NCBI GenBank assembly: GCA_002383425.1
Contig: DFYV01000104.1
Location: forward strand, 2,599-7,991
Reading direction: 5' to 3'
From: Bacteroidales bacterium UBA4073
Lineage (GTDB): Bacteria; Bacteroidota; Bacteroidia; Bacteroidales; Tenuifilaceae
DNA: 5,393 nucleotides
Under the pieces are notes generated by a model, which saw only the letters and a list, made by a program, of their open reading frames with translations, was not told the origin of the DNA and did no database searches. The position numbers and the translations under genes are program-made. Shown here piece after piece: positions 5,029 to 5,393 of the stretch (positions within the stretch are counted from its first letter, which is position 1; each line of letters opens with the position of its first letter).

Positions 5029-5393
5029 TTACTTTAACTTTTGGCGGTATTTAGTGTTCTCATCGTCGTATATGCTTAGGTAGCTTAGGTAGCGCGATGG
5101 AGCAATTTTACCTTTATCAACTGCCTCAATTACCGCACAACCAGGCTCGTGGATGTGTGTACAGTTATAGTATTTACATTGGCTGGAAAGTTTAAAAATT
5201 TCAGGGAAGTAATGGTATAGCTCATCTTTTTCGATATCAATAAGTCCAAAACTCTTAATGCCTGGTGTATCAATGATAAAACCACCGTTACTTAATTCAA
5301 AAGTTTCACTGAAAGTTGTGGTGTGGCGCCCCTTGAGGTGAGCGCTTGAAATTTCAGCGGTTTTTAAATTTAGCCGGGGTTCAATAGCGTTAA
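5029..5393 (-). CDS. rsgA: Ribosome small subunit-dependent GTPase A, C-terminal 120 residues (partial)
   Basis: RsgA is a circularly permuted GTPase that checks late 30S subunit maturation and is released on GTP hydrolysis. Only the C-terminal part is present; the 5' part, including the P-loop and OB-fold, lies beyond the window end. The first visible residues (NAIEPRLNLKTAEIS) match the segment just after the P-loop. Next come the switch region KGRHTTT (visible residues 20-26), the G3 motif DTPG (41-44), and the zinc-binding domain with Cys72, Cys77, His79 and Cys85 in the family spacing C-x4-C-x-H-x5-C, followed by AVIEAVDKGKI. It ends in KYRQKLK and TAA (complement of 5029-5031). All visible key residues are intact, so there is no sign of decay. 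It is convergent with the stress protein gene across a 671-bp spacer. About 120 of an expected 300-350 residues are visible. Confidence 0.95.
   Translation of the reverse strand, partial: NAIEPRLNLKTAEISSAHLKGRHTTTFSETFELSNGGFIIDTPGIKSFGLIDIEKDELYHYFPEIFKLSSQCKYYNCTHIHEPGCAVIEAVDKGKIAPSRYLSYLSIYDDENTKYRQKLK

Overview
The window looks like chromosomal DNA from a Bacteroidota bacterium, probably Bacteroidales or a relative. The evidence is AT-rich sequence, A-rich leaders without a Shine-Dalgarno sequence before each start codon, promoter candidates of the -33 TTG / -7 TAnnTTTG type, proteins that read like Bacteroidota family members, and an intergenic region full of decayed short-period repeats. 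The taxonomic call is inference.

Layout. Positions 1-27 hold the end of a dispersed repeat. A candidate promoter (44-76) precedes a 782-residue RND/MMPL-type membrane transporter (102-2450). Twelve bases later comes a type I trans-polyprenyl diphosphate synthase (2463-3437), almost certainly in the same transcript. After an 80-bp AT-rich gap with its own promoter candidate lies a tandem-domain universal stress protein (3518-4357). All three genes are on the + strand. A 671-bp region without a supported gene follows (4358-5028). The window ends inside rsgA on the - strand (5029-5393, C-terminal 120 residues only), which is convergent with the stress gene.

How the genes relate. The transporter and prenyl synthase may be functionally linked: a membrane lipid or isoprenoid exporter beside an enzyme making C15-C20 prenyl diphosphates. 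The only support is their close spacing. The stress protein and the ribosome-assembly GTPase are housekeeping or stress genes with no evident tie to that pair.

Most notable points: three different tandem or inverted short-period repeat tracts packed into about 400 bp (4407-4812); an identical 13-base leader, containing a start-stop ATGTAA, ending exactly 2 nt before two successive start codons; an RND transporter with the membrane aspartate in only one of its two halves; and a run of AT-only dyads just downstream of rsgA. I see no defence system, mobile element, CRISPR array or RNA gene, and no evidence of a wholly new biological system.
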